NCBI GenBank assembly: GCA_963556145.1
Contig: OY744461.1
Location: 372,001-436,000, forward strand
DNA from: Hygrocybe punicea
Lineage: Eukaryota; Basidiomycota; Agaricomycetes; Agaricales; Hygrophoraceae
Direction: 5' to 3'
Length of the DNA: 64,000 nucleotides
Notes under the pieces: generated by a model
Databases searched by the model: none
Told to the model about the DNA's origin: nothing
The model's input: the letters and a program-made list of their open reading frames with translations, nothing else
In this document: one piece after another, positions 43,801-55,265 of the stretch
Position numbering within the stretch: position 1 is the first letter of the stretch
How the letters are laid out: the number at the start of each line of letters is the position of its first letter
Program-made: the position numbers and the translations under genes

Positions 43801-43910
43801 GCAAACTTAGAAGACAAGGTAGAACTGGAAATCCCGGAGCCTCCTCCCGACTTACTGCTTACTGTCGGAGGCTCCGGGATTTCCAGTTCTACTTTGTCTT
43901 CTAAGTTTGC
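43801..43910. repeat. Foldback element, 44-bp arms
   Basis: Arms 43801-43844 (GCAAACTTAGAAGACAAGG...) and 43867-43910 pair with one mismatch around a 22-nt loop. It sits directly at the left edge of TE-B. No target duplication was found. Confidence 0.85.
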
Positions 43911-45251
43911 TGCATAAACTGTACAGTTATTTGCCGCGGCCGCGACCGCATTTTGGAGTGCATCAGTAAATTCACACGACCTTTTTTTGCACCTTTGGAC
44001 ACTTTTTCAAGAGGTTAAAAGTACAATAAGGGGTCAAGGGATTAACCTTTTAAAAGCCAGGTGGGGTTTCTTGGAAAAGGTCAATCTTCTTGAGAAAAGT
44101 GTCTGCTCTCAGAAAACCTGGCAAAGGTAAGGTAAAACTTATTCATTTCTCATTCAAAAAGGGACAAAAAAGTTCAAATAGAAATTAAAATTTTTATTAT
44201 AATAGTACCTATTTTACAAAATGTAATTTAATGGACTAATGCAATGAACGTGCCGTCAGTACTGCTGTTGCTGCCACAGCCGCTGTTGTTGTCGCCACAA
44301 TTGCCGTCACCATCATTGCCCATGGCGTCACATCCACCGCCGTTGCAATTTGCCGTCATCGCTGGGGCTCACTGCCAGTACCTGATGTTGCTGGGAAATA
44401 CCGCAGCCACCACTTTGTTCATTGTCATGGCCATTGTCACCACCATTGTCATTGTCACAGCTGCTGCTGTCCAGCCATTGTCGCGTCCCCGCCTGTAGGT
44501 GCCATGAGTAACGATGTGAGAGGACACAAACTTACAAGAATGGGATGCCACCCTCTTGCCATTTTAGCTCAAAAGTGCATTGTCGCTAAGGCCCCACATC
44601 CCCCTTGTCAATGCCATTTCATTGTTGGGCATTGTAAACTGGGCACTGCGTTGTCTAGCACTGTTGTGAGGCAATGGTGTGGTTGAGATTGGTAGTGGTG
44701 GTGGTAATGGCCAAGAATTGTAGTGGTCATTGAAGGTTGGGGGTGGTGGCGGCAGCGGTGTTTACTGTTCTTGCTTCGCCACTGTGGCCACCACTGGTGA
44801 TGGTGTTGTAGCTGTTGCATCGCCACTGCCATTGGATCCTGAAGGATGGTGTGGTTGTTTAAAAGAGGTCAGTCACTCACCTTGTGGTTTGAAACGAACC
44901 ATGGACAAATAAAACCAAACTGTGGACTTTGACGTTTTTGACCCATGTATATATTATATAATCATCCGCACTGAACTACTAAAAAGTATTAAGGAAATAA
45001 AAAAGGGAGAAAAGTAGTAAGGACATGAAAAAAGTTGAAAAAAAGATAAAATGGTAAAGTAAAGACAATGGAATATATGAAAAGTGAAAGCTGTAAAAGT
45101 TGTCAAGTAGTGAAATAGGTCAAAGTACTTATACCAGCAGATATAAAAGTGTTGAAAAAAAGCAGTTAAAGAGTAAAGTTGACATAGACAGCAAAAGTAG
45201 TGTTGCCGAAGTTCAGTTCGGTCCGGTTCCGACCCTTTTTGGCGGAACCGC

Positions 45252-45408
45252 TGTAGTAGATGTACCTGGACAGTCACGTGACTGGATTCCCACGGTTCGT
45301 CATAGTCAGTAGCTGATCTGATGTAGTAGACAGTTCCCATCCTAGTCTTTCTGTGCTTTCCAGCAAGACTCCCTCGGAGAGTCCCACAGCAGCCTCTGAC
45401 CCTCTCCA
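45252..45408 (+). mobile_element. Solo LTR (157 bp) of the non-autonomous LTR family
   Basis: TGTAGTAGATGTACCTGGAC...CCTCTCCA, close to the LTRs of the element at 53550. Flanks CCGC and CCAC. The surrounding hAT end (GCGGAACCG...GAACTGAACTTCGG) is continuous without it. Confidence 0.72.
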
Positions 45409-45639
45409 CCACGAACTGAACTTCGGGTCCGGTCCCAGACGGCGTCGAACCGTCTCACCACGTTCGGTCTGGGTTCAGACGCGGTCTGAAACCCAGACCG
45501 AGGTGGGCTCCGCAAATGGCAGGCACGCATCAATAGATACGGCGCTGCATATCGTGAGGTAGATGGGTGCGGGGGAGCCCTCCGGTGTCCCCAAGGGATG
45601 TGGAGGGATGGGGGGTCTTGTCCCGTGGTCCCTGCCTGG

Positions 45640-46065
45640 CATTGCCGGTGTTGCTGCTGCTGCTGCTGCCGCTGCCACTGCTGCTGCTGCTGCCGCTGCC
45701 ACTGCTGCTGCTGCCGCTGCCACTGCTGCTGCTGCCGTTGCTGCTGGTGCTGCTGCTGCTGCCAATGCTGTTGCTGCTGGCGCTGCTGCTGCTGTTGTTG
45801 CAGTTGCTGCTGCTGCTGCTGCCGCTGTTGCTGGCCGTTGCCATCGTGGTTGCCTGGTTGCCGTTGCCATAGCCATTTCCGTTTCCATTGCTGCCGCCGG
45901 TGGTGGTGGTGGTGGTGGTGGTGGTGGTGATGTTGCGGCTGTCTGGTGGGTGGTGTTGCTGCCACAGCTGCTGCTGCTGGCATTGCTGCTGGCCGTTGCC
46001 GTTGTTGTTGTTGCCATTGCCGTTGCCATTGCTGGTGGTGGTGGTGGTGGTGGTGTTGCGGCTGT
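45640..46065 (+). repeat. (CTG)n and (GGT)n microsatellites
   Basis: CTG/CCG/TTG triplets at 45648-45835, GGT runs at about 45898-45930 and 46030-46058. The long poly-Gln, poly-Ala, poly-Leu, poly-Ser and poly-Cys frames on both strands derive from these arrays and are not genes. Confidence 0.9.
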
Positions 46066-47469
46066 CCCACGTCCGTTGGCGTTGGTGTTGGGATCCATGT
46101 TGTGTGTGGTGGTGTGCTCGCGATGTGGTCACGGTCAAGTTGCCTGTGGCAGGTAATATTAGTAAAGTTAAGAAAATTTACGAGACTTACCTGTATTCAC
46201 AAACGCGACATTGTGTCACGTTCATGGGCCTTACGTTGTTGTTGTTGGTGAAGACACCTTTGTGTAATGATCACATGATATCGTTTAACACGAAAAAGTA
46301 AGTAAAGAAATACAAAAAACAAATGAAATAAATACCTTAAAAATATCCGCGTTCGCGGTTTGGACACGGTTTGGAGCTGTTCAGGAATTCCGGTAGGCCT
46401 CGAAATCCGGAACTGAACCCGCGGTCTGGTTCAGCACTTGGCTGAACTTAGACTGAACCTAGGGTTCGGTTTGGGGTTTGAACCGGGTTCGGCTAGGTTT
46501 GGAATCGAACTACGGCAACACTAAGCAAAAGCTTTAAAGGATGTGCAAGATGTCAAGTTGAACAACAGGTCAAAGTGCTACAAAGCACTTTAAGAGCTTT
46601 ACAAGCAGATATAAAACACATGATGGAGGATTAATAGGCATTAATAGTAATCTAGTATAGATTCTCCATACTATTGAGAGGGAAGGGGAAAAAAAAATTA
46701 TGACTTTAAATTTTTTTATATAAGTTCAAAAATATAAGTTGATAAAGATAAAAATCATGTTCAAGTGAATGACAAAGAAGATAAAAAAGTAGAAAAAAAG
46801 TACAAGAGCTGAAATGTGTCAAAAAAGGTCATGTGAATTTACTGATGCTGTCTGCAACTTTACATTTTGAGTAGATAAACCTATATACATGAACTATATA
46901 TCCATGTCATTACTGGCGCATCTTCATATTACATTTTTTGTTTGTGAGGCGAGGCGGTTTGCACACAGTGCTTCAACTGTAAGAATTGGCTGCACAATGT
47001 TGCCAACGCTCTCCCACTGCCCATTCAATGACCTCACAAAGCCAGGCACATGTCAATAGACATGGCTACTGCATTTTCGAGGTGGATTGTGAGGTGTGGG
47101 AGGTGTCGGTAGGGTGGCCATCATCGTTGTTGGCACTGTCACACTGCTACTGCCTCTGCCTATGTTGCCATTCTCCACCTTATCGTTAATGCTGTTGTTC
47201 AGGCTGTCCTTGCCTTCATTCTCATCTCCCTGTTATCCATGTTGTCGTTAATGGCAAGGGGGGCCCAGCATTCAAACCACACACCCGAGGTGGGGGGTCC
47301 CAGGCTGAGCAAAGAAAAAAAAAGGAATACTTTAATATGTAGCCTTATATAGTAAATTTTGACTTTCCTGCCACCCCTGAGTGCACGCAACACTTGCATC
47401 ATGGTGAAATCAAATAAAATGGCACATAATGAATCATCCACTATTAGGTACAGGAAACTAATACAAATT

Positions 47470-50400
47470 ACAGGCAGCACCAACATTCCAAGCTGGAGAC
47501 AAGCTCGAGTGCCCAGAATGCCATGAGATGATATTGGTGGGGACTGGTGGACAGGCAAGTCTGGGGCAACACACTGGCAAGTCCAAATGTTGTCAAACCA
47601 TGAAGAGGAACCAGCAAACAGAAGGACTACATATGCTCTTCAATGTCAGTCTCACCTGCCGTATAGCTGGTCCAGTGCCACAGCCTCTGCAAACACACAT
47701 CCCTCCTCTCCTTCAAGCCAACTTAATTCCTGAAGATGTAGAGCTGGATCTGTTGGATGAAGACATGAACACCACAGAGTCCAGAGAACTAGGGGATGAT
47801 ATTATCACAGATGTGACCGCTGTCCAAGAAACCTGTTATGATGCTGCCACTGCCCGAGTGACCTGTCCTGCCGACTCGGAGCGTGATGTTATCAATGTTG
47901 ATGCTGCCAGTGATATTCATCCCACAGAGCACAATGTCATTGACAATCTTCCTGTGAAACCAAATCAATCACTCATCAGTACGCCATCAGCCCATCTCAA
48001 GCAGGTGTGCCACAGAATATACATACCAGTTCCATCCCAAATGTCCCTGTATACCACCTATCCATTTGGACTGCATGAATGCAGTGTGCCTCTGTGGATT
48101 ATCCATATCAACAACAAGGGACTGCACTTGCAATCAACTGGGTGTCGTGGTTCCACTAATAGTGGTCAGCTGTGCTGTTTCAACTGTCAACAATTACAAT
48201 TGAACAAAACATTAGAAGGTATCCTCGATCACATGGAGAATGGAATCCATGAAAATGCACCATGCATGTACCAACCAATAGTGGGTCTCCGAAAGATCCT
48301 TGAGCAGAAAAACGGCAGCCTTGACCTGATGAGAGTGGGGAAGATGAATGCGGCTTGAAAATTGAAGGGGAAGCTGGGTATCTTGGATGACCAGAAGAAG
48401 TTACTCATGGCAGTCGCATATGGAGGAGTCAATCGGATCGACACTTTGCTGAGAGCAGGGTTAAGAAATAGAGCTGGGGCGCAGGGGATGATGAAGTTAG
48501 TGGACAGGGCAATGCTTGGGTTGTACAAGCCTAAGAACTTTGCTGAGGAGGAGATGTGGTGAAATTTGTTGTTCCTCAAGCTCAGTGGTTTGCATGTAGC
48601 TGAGATCACCCACTGTGCTCTGGGAGGTCCTGGAGTCAGCACACTCTGAAGACATTCTGTAAACTGACTGCTGCACACTGTGTCTTCATTCCCAATGATA
48701 GCCAATATCTGCTACAATCTAGACACCTCGTTCAGCATCAGCATCAACAGTGGCAAAGAAGGCACAAGCAACAATGCAACAGGATATGTATTGATGTTTG
48801 ACGAGATCACTGTTGAATGTCGTCCTTGATGGGACGACATGACGAATCAGTTCCTTGGGGTTTGTCGAGAACATGGCCAGAGTCTTGGTCTTGAGTTCTG
48901 TTCACTGGAGGAGGTTGAGGCATTGTGTGAGGCAGTTGGTTGCAATGAGGTACACCTCGCTTCAGAGGTACGTGGTGTTCCATTTTGAGCTTCTCTTTTC
49001 CCACCGTTCCATTGCACCACTGTAGGCTACTGTTGCTGCTATTGGGGCTTTATTGGATGCATCAAGAGTTTACAGAGCATGACCAATTATGATATTGGGG
49101 ACTTGTAAATGTGAGAATGCTGTTCACCATGCCTCTTTAATCTCCACCATCGTTGATACTTGCACTTTGAGAGCTGCGATGATACCTGGGTCCCACCTAA
49201 TATCTCTTGCATCTGATGGCAAATCCCGATGCGGTGCTGCTCTTGCACAATTAACTCAGAAGAAATCGCTTCCCCAGTCATCCAACATCTTTCATTTGCT
49301 CGGCCATCTCAAATTATTCAATATGCTTGTAGGCGACGATGATATTATGTGCAACAAAGACTACAAGCACCTTTTCAAGTGGCTGTGCAATCTCTTACTT
49401 TCGTGACAAGGGTACTATGGTCAACAGTATTCACATCACTCCCTCCATGCTTAGCTGGCACTTACGAGCTGATGGAATGCCAGTGCACAAGATCAATTAC
49501 CTTCTCAAGCCCACTGACAAACAAGATGTCACACTCATTTTTACTCTCCTGAACACCATCTGGTCTTTATGCTCTCCCGAACCCACAGATCGCCCAGGTT
49601 TTGCAGCCATACAGGAAGCGCTGAAGACCCTTGGCTCACTTTTCCATCACCTCATGCTTCTGTATGTGCAAGTCACCATGTCCTTACACCATCAATTGGT
49701 AAACTTGAGTGCTGCCTCACATCTCGCCACCTTCCTTTATACCACACATTCTGGTGGCAAACAATTCCTCCCAACAATCCTCTATGATGACATTCAAATT
49801 ATGATCAAGAACATCTTTTTTTGTGTTGAAAAAACCAAGGTCGATCACCCATATGCTCGATTTTGGACAATCTTACTAGGAACAGATCAACTTGAGATTT
49901 CGTTTGGAATCTATTGGACGATGATTGGCAACGACGCCAATGCCGATATTCTTCAGCTCGCTAATCGTATTTCTAGTGTTACAGAAGTCTCCAAGATTCT
50001 GAGTGAGCACCCAGAATGGGACTGTGGCCCTTGGCGGCTCAAGCTCTCTATGTTCAACGAGAAGGAAGAGGTTGTAGCCAAGACTGATCACATCAATCCC
50101 GTGTCATGGATGGGAGATGTTCGAGTCTCCCAAATCCTTCCTATCACATGCTGGAACAATGGATGTCATTTAATCGAGAACTGCCACAAGAATGCTTGGG
50201 ATATGTTCATGAAAATGGAAGAAAACGGTGTTGACGTACTCTTCCCATTTGCAGGCAGGCTTGAAGATGATCGGTCAGACAGAGTCGGTGAAGAAGGTGA
50301 TGATGAGGAGAGCAAGATGCTTGCCCCACCACAGGGGAGTGCTTCCCAAGAGGCTGCATCTGCAGAGGACCTTGATCTTGAAGACCAAGTGACTATCGAG

Positions 50401-52290
50401 GAGAGTGGGGCAAATCCGACTTCATTCAAGCCCTTCGTCAAGGTGCAGGGGAAACCAGTCTACAAAGCTTATATTCTGTGAGAATACTTCAAGTTCCAGA
50501 CAAATTCAGGCTCCACTGATCGACTAAAATGGGTCACCAGCCTCTTGCATTATGCTATCTCACCAAACACCTCTTCCGACATCCTCGATTTCGACTCAGT
50601 TTTTGGTGGACAAACTCTGTTCATCAATGAACCAGTACCAACACTTGTGAAATGCAACGACCTCATCTTTCTTGCACTCGGTCACATCACCAGTATTGCT
50701 ATAGATTATCGATCTGTACCACAAATTGCCCTCAAACTTGTAGCCACGAAGACAGTCTCCCTCTCCATTCAGCTTCTGTGTCTTGCTTATATTGATCCAT
50801 CCTCCAACCCTGCCAGTGCAGATTGGGAGTGGACACGCAAGTTGGACACCACCCACAAATTACCGGGCTGCTTGGTTGAAAAAGTCAATCCCACCATTTC
50901 CATGCAGACCACAGGAAATCCCACGTACCTGTTTTGTAGTGAGGAATTGAGGTTGCTGGCAGCAAGTCTGTATGCTTATTTATCTTCTGGTGATGCTCTC
51001 ATGTTGCTGGTGGTGAACCAATCAGAATATTTCCCATACCAAGCGTCAGGTGTGTGTCATCTGTTGGATATATGGAACAGACCTAACCACAATACAGGAT
51101 GCGCAGCATTTCTGTGCAAGTCTGATCATGGAGATTTGCAATTGTGTGATTGGATATTTGTCCAAAGTGCAGGCCTGCCTACAAGTGGGACAGGACACAA
51201 GCCCAGCGCATCTTAGAGCATGTCAGCACCCATATCCTCTTCAACTCGACCATCAGTCATCTCAGTGAGACCTGCGGATTCTGCTTGCAGTCAGGATCGA
51301 CATGTGTCTTCTATTTGTGCAAGGGCAAAGGTTCGGGCAGTGGACCTCAAGTTGATCTGATGAGATCTCATTGCCCAAACCTCATCAAGTTTTCGTACCA
51401 GTCTGCTTCGACATCCACTGACTCAGCTCCCTGCAGCGACATTCCAATCCCATGCCCCCTCTGTCCCGCCAAGGACCCTGCAATCTGGCGATACAATATG
51501 AAGATGCACTTTCATAACAACCACCTGATGGTGCCATTGGTGACCTATGAGGCACAATTCAAGATATTGGATGCTGAGAAGGCAGAAATGGAATTGCTTT
51601 GGCAGAAAAAGCCCAGGATGGGGAAGAAGAAGGCTCGGACACACCACATGGCCTTAGCCATCTTGGATGCACATAGTTCACGGCTCATCATCAGGTAATG
51701 CTCATGTGGCCATTGTCTTGAGATCTAGTCCTGAACGGCATTTGCAGTGACTCATCTGTTGATGGAACACCTCAAGATGATGATGTCCTTGATCAAGAAA
51801 CCACTTGCACAGAACTGCACATGTCTGAAGAAGGATCAGTTAGGAGTGAGTTAACAGACAATGATGAGGAGCTCCCTGAAGCTATCATTCCAACCGATTC
51901 CTCAACATTGCCAAGTGAGTGGTGTGTGATTTGAGCACTCCAGTCACTGATGATCCGAAAGATGTCAGAATGAACCAGACAGAGTTCACAATTGCTGCTG
52001 AACCCACCCACATTGGCCAAGTACAGAAGACTCAGGATATGGCAGACATATATGCCTGCTTGTGTGGCAATAAAGTGAGTCAGACTGATATTGAGGCCAA
52101 CAAGGCTGCCAGGTGCATTTATCCAGGCTGCGAGACTCAATGGGTAAGTAATTTCCCACTACATTTATGCTCAGACTGATTGGGCCTTGGTACAGTTTCA
52201 TTTGGATTGTCTCAACCTTGACTTTGTGCCTTGCAACTGGTGGTGTGAGGGGCATGCAAACACCAAGATGGGTCGGTGGTAGATTAGATT
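47470..52290 (+). pseudogene. TE-B transposase-like protein with zinc fingers, broken
   Basis: N-terminal finger CPECHEMILVGTGGQASLGQ then HTGKSKC. Next HRIYIPVPSQMSLYTTYPFG, GILDDQKKLLMAVAYGG, ISLASDGKSRCGAALAQLTQ, VGDDDIMCNKDYKHLFK and the well-preserved block LLKPTDKQDVTLIFTLLNTI, KFLPTILYDD-like KQFLPTILYDDIQIMIKNIF, FWTILLGTDQLEISFGIYWT, DHINPVSWMGDVRV. The C-terminal part has CPKCRPAYKWDR, CGFCLQSGSTC, CPLCPAKD and a PHD/RING-like CLCGNKV...CIYPGCETQW..FHLDCL. ASDGKSR, DDDIMCNKD and TDQLE are candidate D, D, E residues (inference). Several stops (TGA near 48358, 48561 and 48647) replace likely Arg codons. This protein type recurs in basidiomycete repeats; I know no superfamily name for it. 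Confidence 0.6.
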
Positions 52291-52979
52291 GCCTTTTTTG
52301 TATATTATGTAATTAAAAATATACACATATTAGGAAGGAGGGGGGGGAGGTCCCTGAAATTGTCAAAATGAAACATTCCAACCCATGTTTAAGTTTTTGA
52401 ATGCCGGGCCCCCCTTGGTTAATGGTGTCATTGTTGTGAGTGTGAGTTTCATGTAAAACTCTGACTTTCCTAAATTGGTACGGTAGAAGCCAGCTGCAAA
52501 TTGCAAAGTACAAGTGAGGATAACAGGTACAACAAACTAGGACATGAGAACAAAGGTGAGGACAGCCTGAACAACAGCATTAATGATAAGGTGGAGAATG
52601 GCAAGGACCATGACATAGGCAGAGGCAGCAGCAGTGTGACAGTGCCAACAACGATGATGGCCGCCCTACCAAAACCTCTCACACCTCGCAATCCACCTCG
52701 AAAATGCAGTAGCCATGTCTATTGACATGTGCCTGGCTTTGCGAGGTCATTGAATGGGCAGTGGGAGAGTGTCGGCAACATTGTGCAGGCCGATTCTTAC
52801 AGTTGGAGCCCTGTGTGCAAAACACCTCACCTCATACAAAAAATGTAATATGAAGATGCGCTAGTAATGACATGGATATATAGTTCATGTATATAGGTTC
52901 ATCTACTCAAAATCTAAAGTTGGGGTCACTCCAAAATGCAGCTGTGGCCACAGCAAATAAATGTACAGTTTATGCAGCA

Positions 52980-53300
52980 TACAGGAGGAAATAAAGGGAG
53001 GTTCCAATAACTGTGGAAACTCTGAGTTAGCACAATCTGGAGAGGGTCAGGGTGGCTGGTGTACCTAGATGTAGCCTGCAGCTTGAGAGAAATTTGATCC
53101 CGGTCTGAAGCATGGTTGGAATGCTGATGTCTTGCTATTCTATCTGGATCAGGAAGCCTTCTTCTTCCATTGCTTTGCTACCTTGCATGTAAAGTAGCTG
53201 TCATTAGAAGATATGCATCTGTTATTATCCTCACTCTGACTTTAGTTGATATCATGCCCATGGTTATCAGGATTAATTTGATATCCTCCTCCAATTTACA
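52980..53300. other. Spacer between TE-B and the coiled-coil gene
   Basis: No recognisable coding sequence. Probably the 5' flank or an intron of the gene that follows. Confidence 0.35.
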
Positions 53301-53549
53301 TCCATTTCAGGCTCTACCCAGTCCTGCTTCCCCCCAGTAAAAAAACACTACTGGCTCCAGTCCCTGTTGTTTGTTTTCCTGCAGATGTCCTACCCAATGA
53401 GGGGAGGACCACTCCAAACCAATACCAGATGCCACTGCATGTTCCCTGTGCTCCGCTGCCAGCTTTGGAACAGTTAACTTCATCCCCAGATCTGCTATTA
53501 CCACTGGATTCAAATGCATGTCTTGACACAAGTACTCAGAGGTTGCCGT

Positions 53550-55265
53550 TGTAGTAGTTGTGCCTGGTCAGTCACGTGATCAGGTTCCCACGGTTTGACC
53601 TAGTCAGTAGCCTTCCAGATGTAGTAGTCAGTCCATCCTTCTTATCCAGTCGACCTTTCCCTCGAGTCCTGCGTGAGCCCCCGGAGTGGTACCTCGGTAC
53701 CACTCCAACGTGGTGATGAGAGTGTTCTTCGACTCCACGCCTCTCTCTTTTTTCTCTCGGGTTCCCACTCCTTACAACTTTCTCGCGAGACGACCTTTTT
53801 TCGGCCTCACCACCCACTGCTGCGCAACCGCGCATTTTCTCTTCACTCACGGCCGTACAACACTCAAATTACCCCCCGGTGCACATGTTCAACCCAATAG
53901 GGCCCCGCGTCGCCCCCCGTTGACCCAAAAAACACGCCCACGACCCTTCTCAGCACCCAAGCGGCAGGCCACGTCACTTTTTTCGACCCCCCGAATTTCC
54001 ACTTTCTTTAGACCCAGCCATGTCCAGACAACCCCCCGCAACTTCGTTTGACGTTCCGGAGCCCCGCGTTCCCCATCAGGATCCCACGTAGCCCGCTACT
54101 GCGAGTTTAGGACAACCCAATGAAAATCGCAGCGCCGCCGCACGGACCCCGTTTCTTGTCACCCCCACCCCTACATGGACCCATTCGACTCCCCGCATAC
54201 TCGTCCCACCGGCCAGGACCCCCCGTTCCCCTCCATTGCGCCAAACGAGCCCCCGCCGTTGTTTCCAGACACCTGGGCCAGGCGCCACGTCACCATCGCG
54301 CGGCCCCGTTCTGCCAACATACCCAGCTCCAGACCGGCTCACAAAGCTCGCCGCCCACCCGTTCACCATCCCGGAGCACCCCACCTCGATCCAATACCAC
54401 CGTGCCCACCGTTCCCAGACCCCCACCGCATTCCGCCACGTCACCATCTCTCGGCCGGATTCTTGCACCACACCCGGCTCCTCGAGCCCTCGTTCAGCTC
54501 CCCGCGACCTCGTTCTCGACCCTGGCGACTTCCCCGACCCGTAGGGACCCAAACGAGTCACCGCCGCGACCACTTAGCACCCCATCGCTAGTCCCCTCGT
54601 ATCGAGAATCCCCGATGTCACTGCATGGCCCAATGCACCCGTATGTTTTCCCTTTCCCCCATTTACACCGTACCTTGTCCCGTCCCATCCCCTTTCCCCG
54701 CCCTCGACATTTATTGGATATTCGACCTATCTACGAACCATCACTGCTCGACAGCACCGTACCTATTTACTTTCGCACGAACCACCCAGTCTATTTTCGG
54801 ATCACAAGAACTCACACCCTGGGCTACAAGAACTTATGGTTTTGAACATTTTTATCCTACCCTGCGATGTGAGTCCCAGAGGCATTCGAGGATGGAGGAG
54901 CAGAGCAGAGTTACAGTTTGGTCATCTACCACCCCCAACGATCTTGGAGGACGATACGGTCCCGCCTCACGTATAAGGCCCGGGGCATCGTGAGGGACTG
55001 GGAGTCGTGACTGGAGAGTTTTTTTCTTGGTCAGTTTTGTTTTGCTTTTTGTTTTCTTTTAGTAGCGGTATGGTGACGAGGACGTCACCATGAGGAGGAG
55101 GGGCACTTGTAGTAGTTGTGCCTGGTCAGTCACGTGATCAGGTTCCCACGGTTTGACCTAGTCAGTAGCCTTCCAGATGTAGTAGTCAGTCCATCCTTCC
55201 TATCCAGTTGACCTTTCCCTCGAGTCCTGCGTGAGCCCCCGGAGTGGTACCTCGGTACCACTCCA
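53550..55265 (+). mobile_element. Non-autonomous LTR retroelement 2 (158-bp LTRs, 1.7 kb), recent
   Basis: LTRs 53550-53707 and 55108-55265 (TGTAGTAGTTGTGCC...TACCACTCCA) differ at only two positions. Perfect 4-bp duplications CCGT flank it (53546-53549, 55266-55269), and the host exon frame is restored on removal. TGGTGATGAGAG follows the 5' LTR (likely primer-binding site). A hairpin (TGGTGAC-GAGGAC-GTCACCA, 55071-55090) and a purine tract (GAGGAGGAGGGG) precede the 3' LTR. No pol genes. Confidence 0.9.
54120..54845 (+). CDS. Pro-rich ORF inside LTR element 2, 241 aa
   Basis: An open frame beginning MKIAAPPHGPRFLSPPP, very Pro/Arg/Ser-rich, ending LGYKNLWF. Other frames are open over much of the same C-rich DNA, so coding is uncertain. 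It has no RT, protease or knuckle motif. Its position is comparable to the Pro/Thr-rich ORF in LTR element 1, but I see no clear sequence similarity between the two proteins. Confidence 0.28.
   Translation: MKIAAPPHGPRFLSPPPLHGPIRLPAYSSHRPGPPVPLHCAKRAPAVVSRHLGQAPRHHRAAPFCQHTQLQTGSQSSPPTRSPSRSTPPRSNTTVPTVPRPPPHSATSPSLGRILAPHPAPRALVQLPATSFSTLATSPTRRDPNESPPRPLSTPSLVPSYRESPMSLHGPMHPYVFPFPHLHRTLSRPIPFPRPRHLLDIRPIYEPSLLDSTVPIYFRTNHPVYFRITRTHTLGYKNLWF

Larger units (their letters stand above)
45198..46523 (+). mobile_element. hAT-like non-autonomous element with CTG/GGT arrays, 1326 bp
   Basis: Starts TAGTGTTGCCGAAGTTCAG and ends CGAACTACGGCAACACTA. Perfect 8-bp duplications AGCAAAAG (45190-45197, 46524-46531). 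Same family as 33213-34586 but opposite orientation: the triplet array reads CTG here and CAG there. It contains a solo LTR near its left end. Confidence 0.85.
43959..46851. mobile_element. Insertion inside the left TIR of TE-B
   Basis: CATCAGTAAATTCACACGACC at 43961 is inverted as GGTCATGTGAATTTACTGATG ending at about 46848, and the TE-B TIR continues on both sides. Contents: poly-pyrimidine and GCC/CTG-rich sequence (44240-44860) without a credible gene, and the hAT-like element. Family unknown; no clear target duplication. Confidence 0.6.
43908..52979 (+). mobile_element. TE-B: long-TIR transposon, about 9 kb with nested insertions
   Basis: Ends TGCTGCATAAACTGTACA and the inverse at 52979. 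The left inverted repeat is 43908-43960, interrupted, and resumes at about 46852-47272; the right one is about 52405-52979. Shared internal stretches include ATGAACTATATATCCATGTC and the GGGGGGCCC..CATTCAAA block. The terminal 53 bp differ mainly by C/T and G/A at CpG sites. The single split gene between the TIRs runs left to right. No target duplication was recognised, perhaps because the foldback abuts the left end. Confidence 0.75.

Noticed and set aside
45342..46301. Gln-, Ser-, His- and Ala-rich ORFs up to 242 aa over the CTG/GGT arrays
   Set aside because: Same artefact: several overlapping frames are open on both strands only because triplet repeats lack stops.
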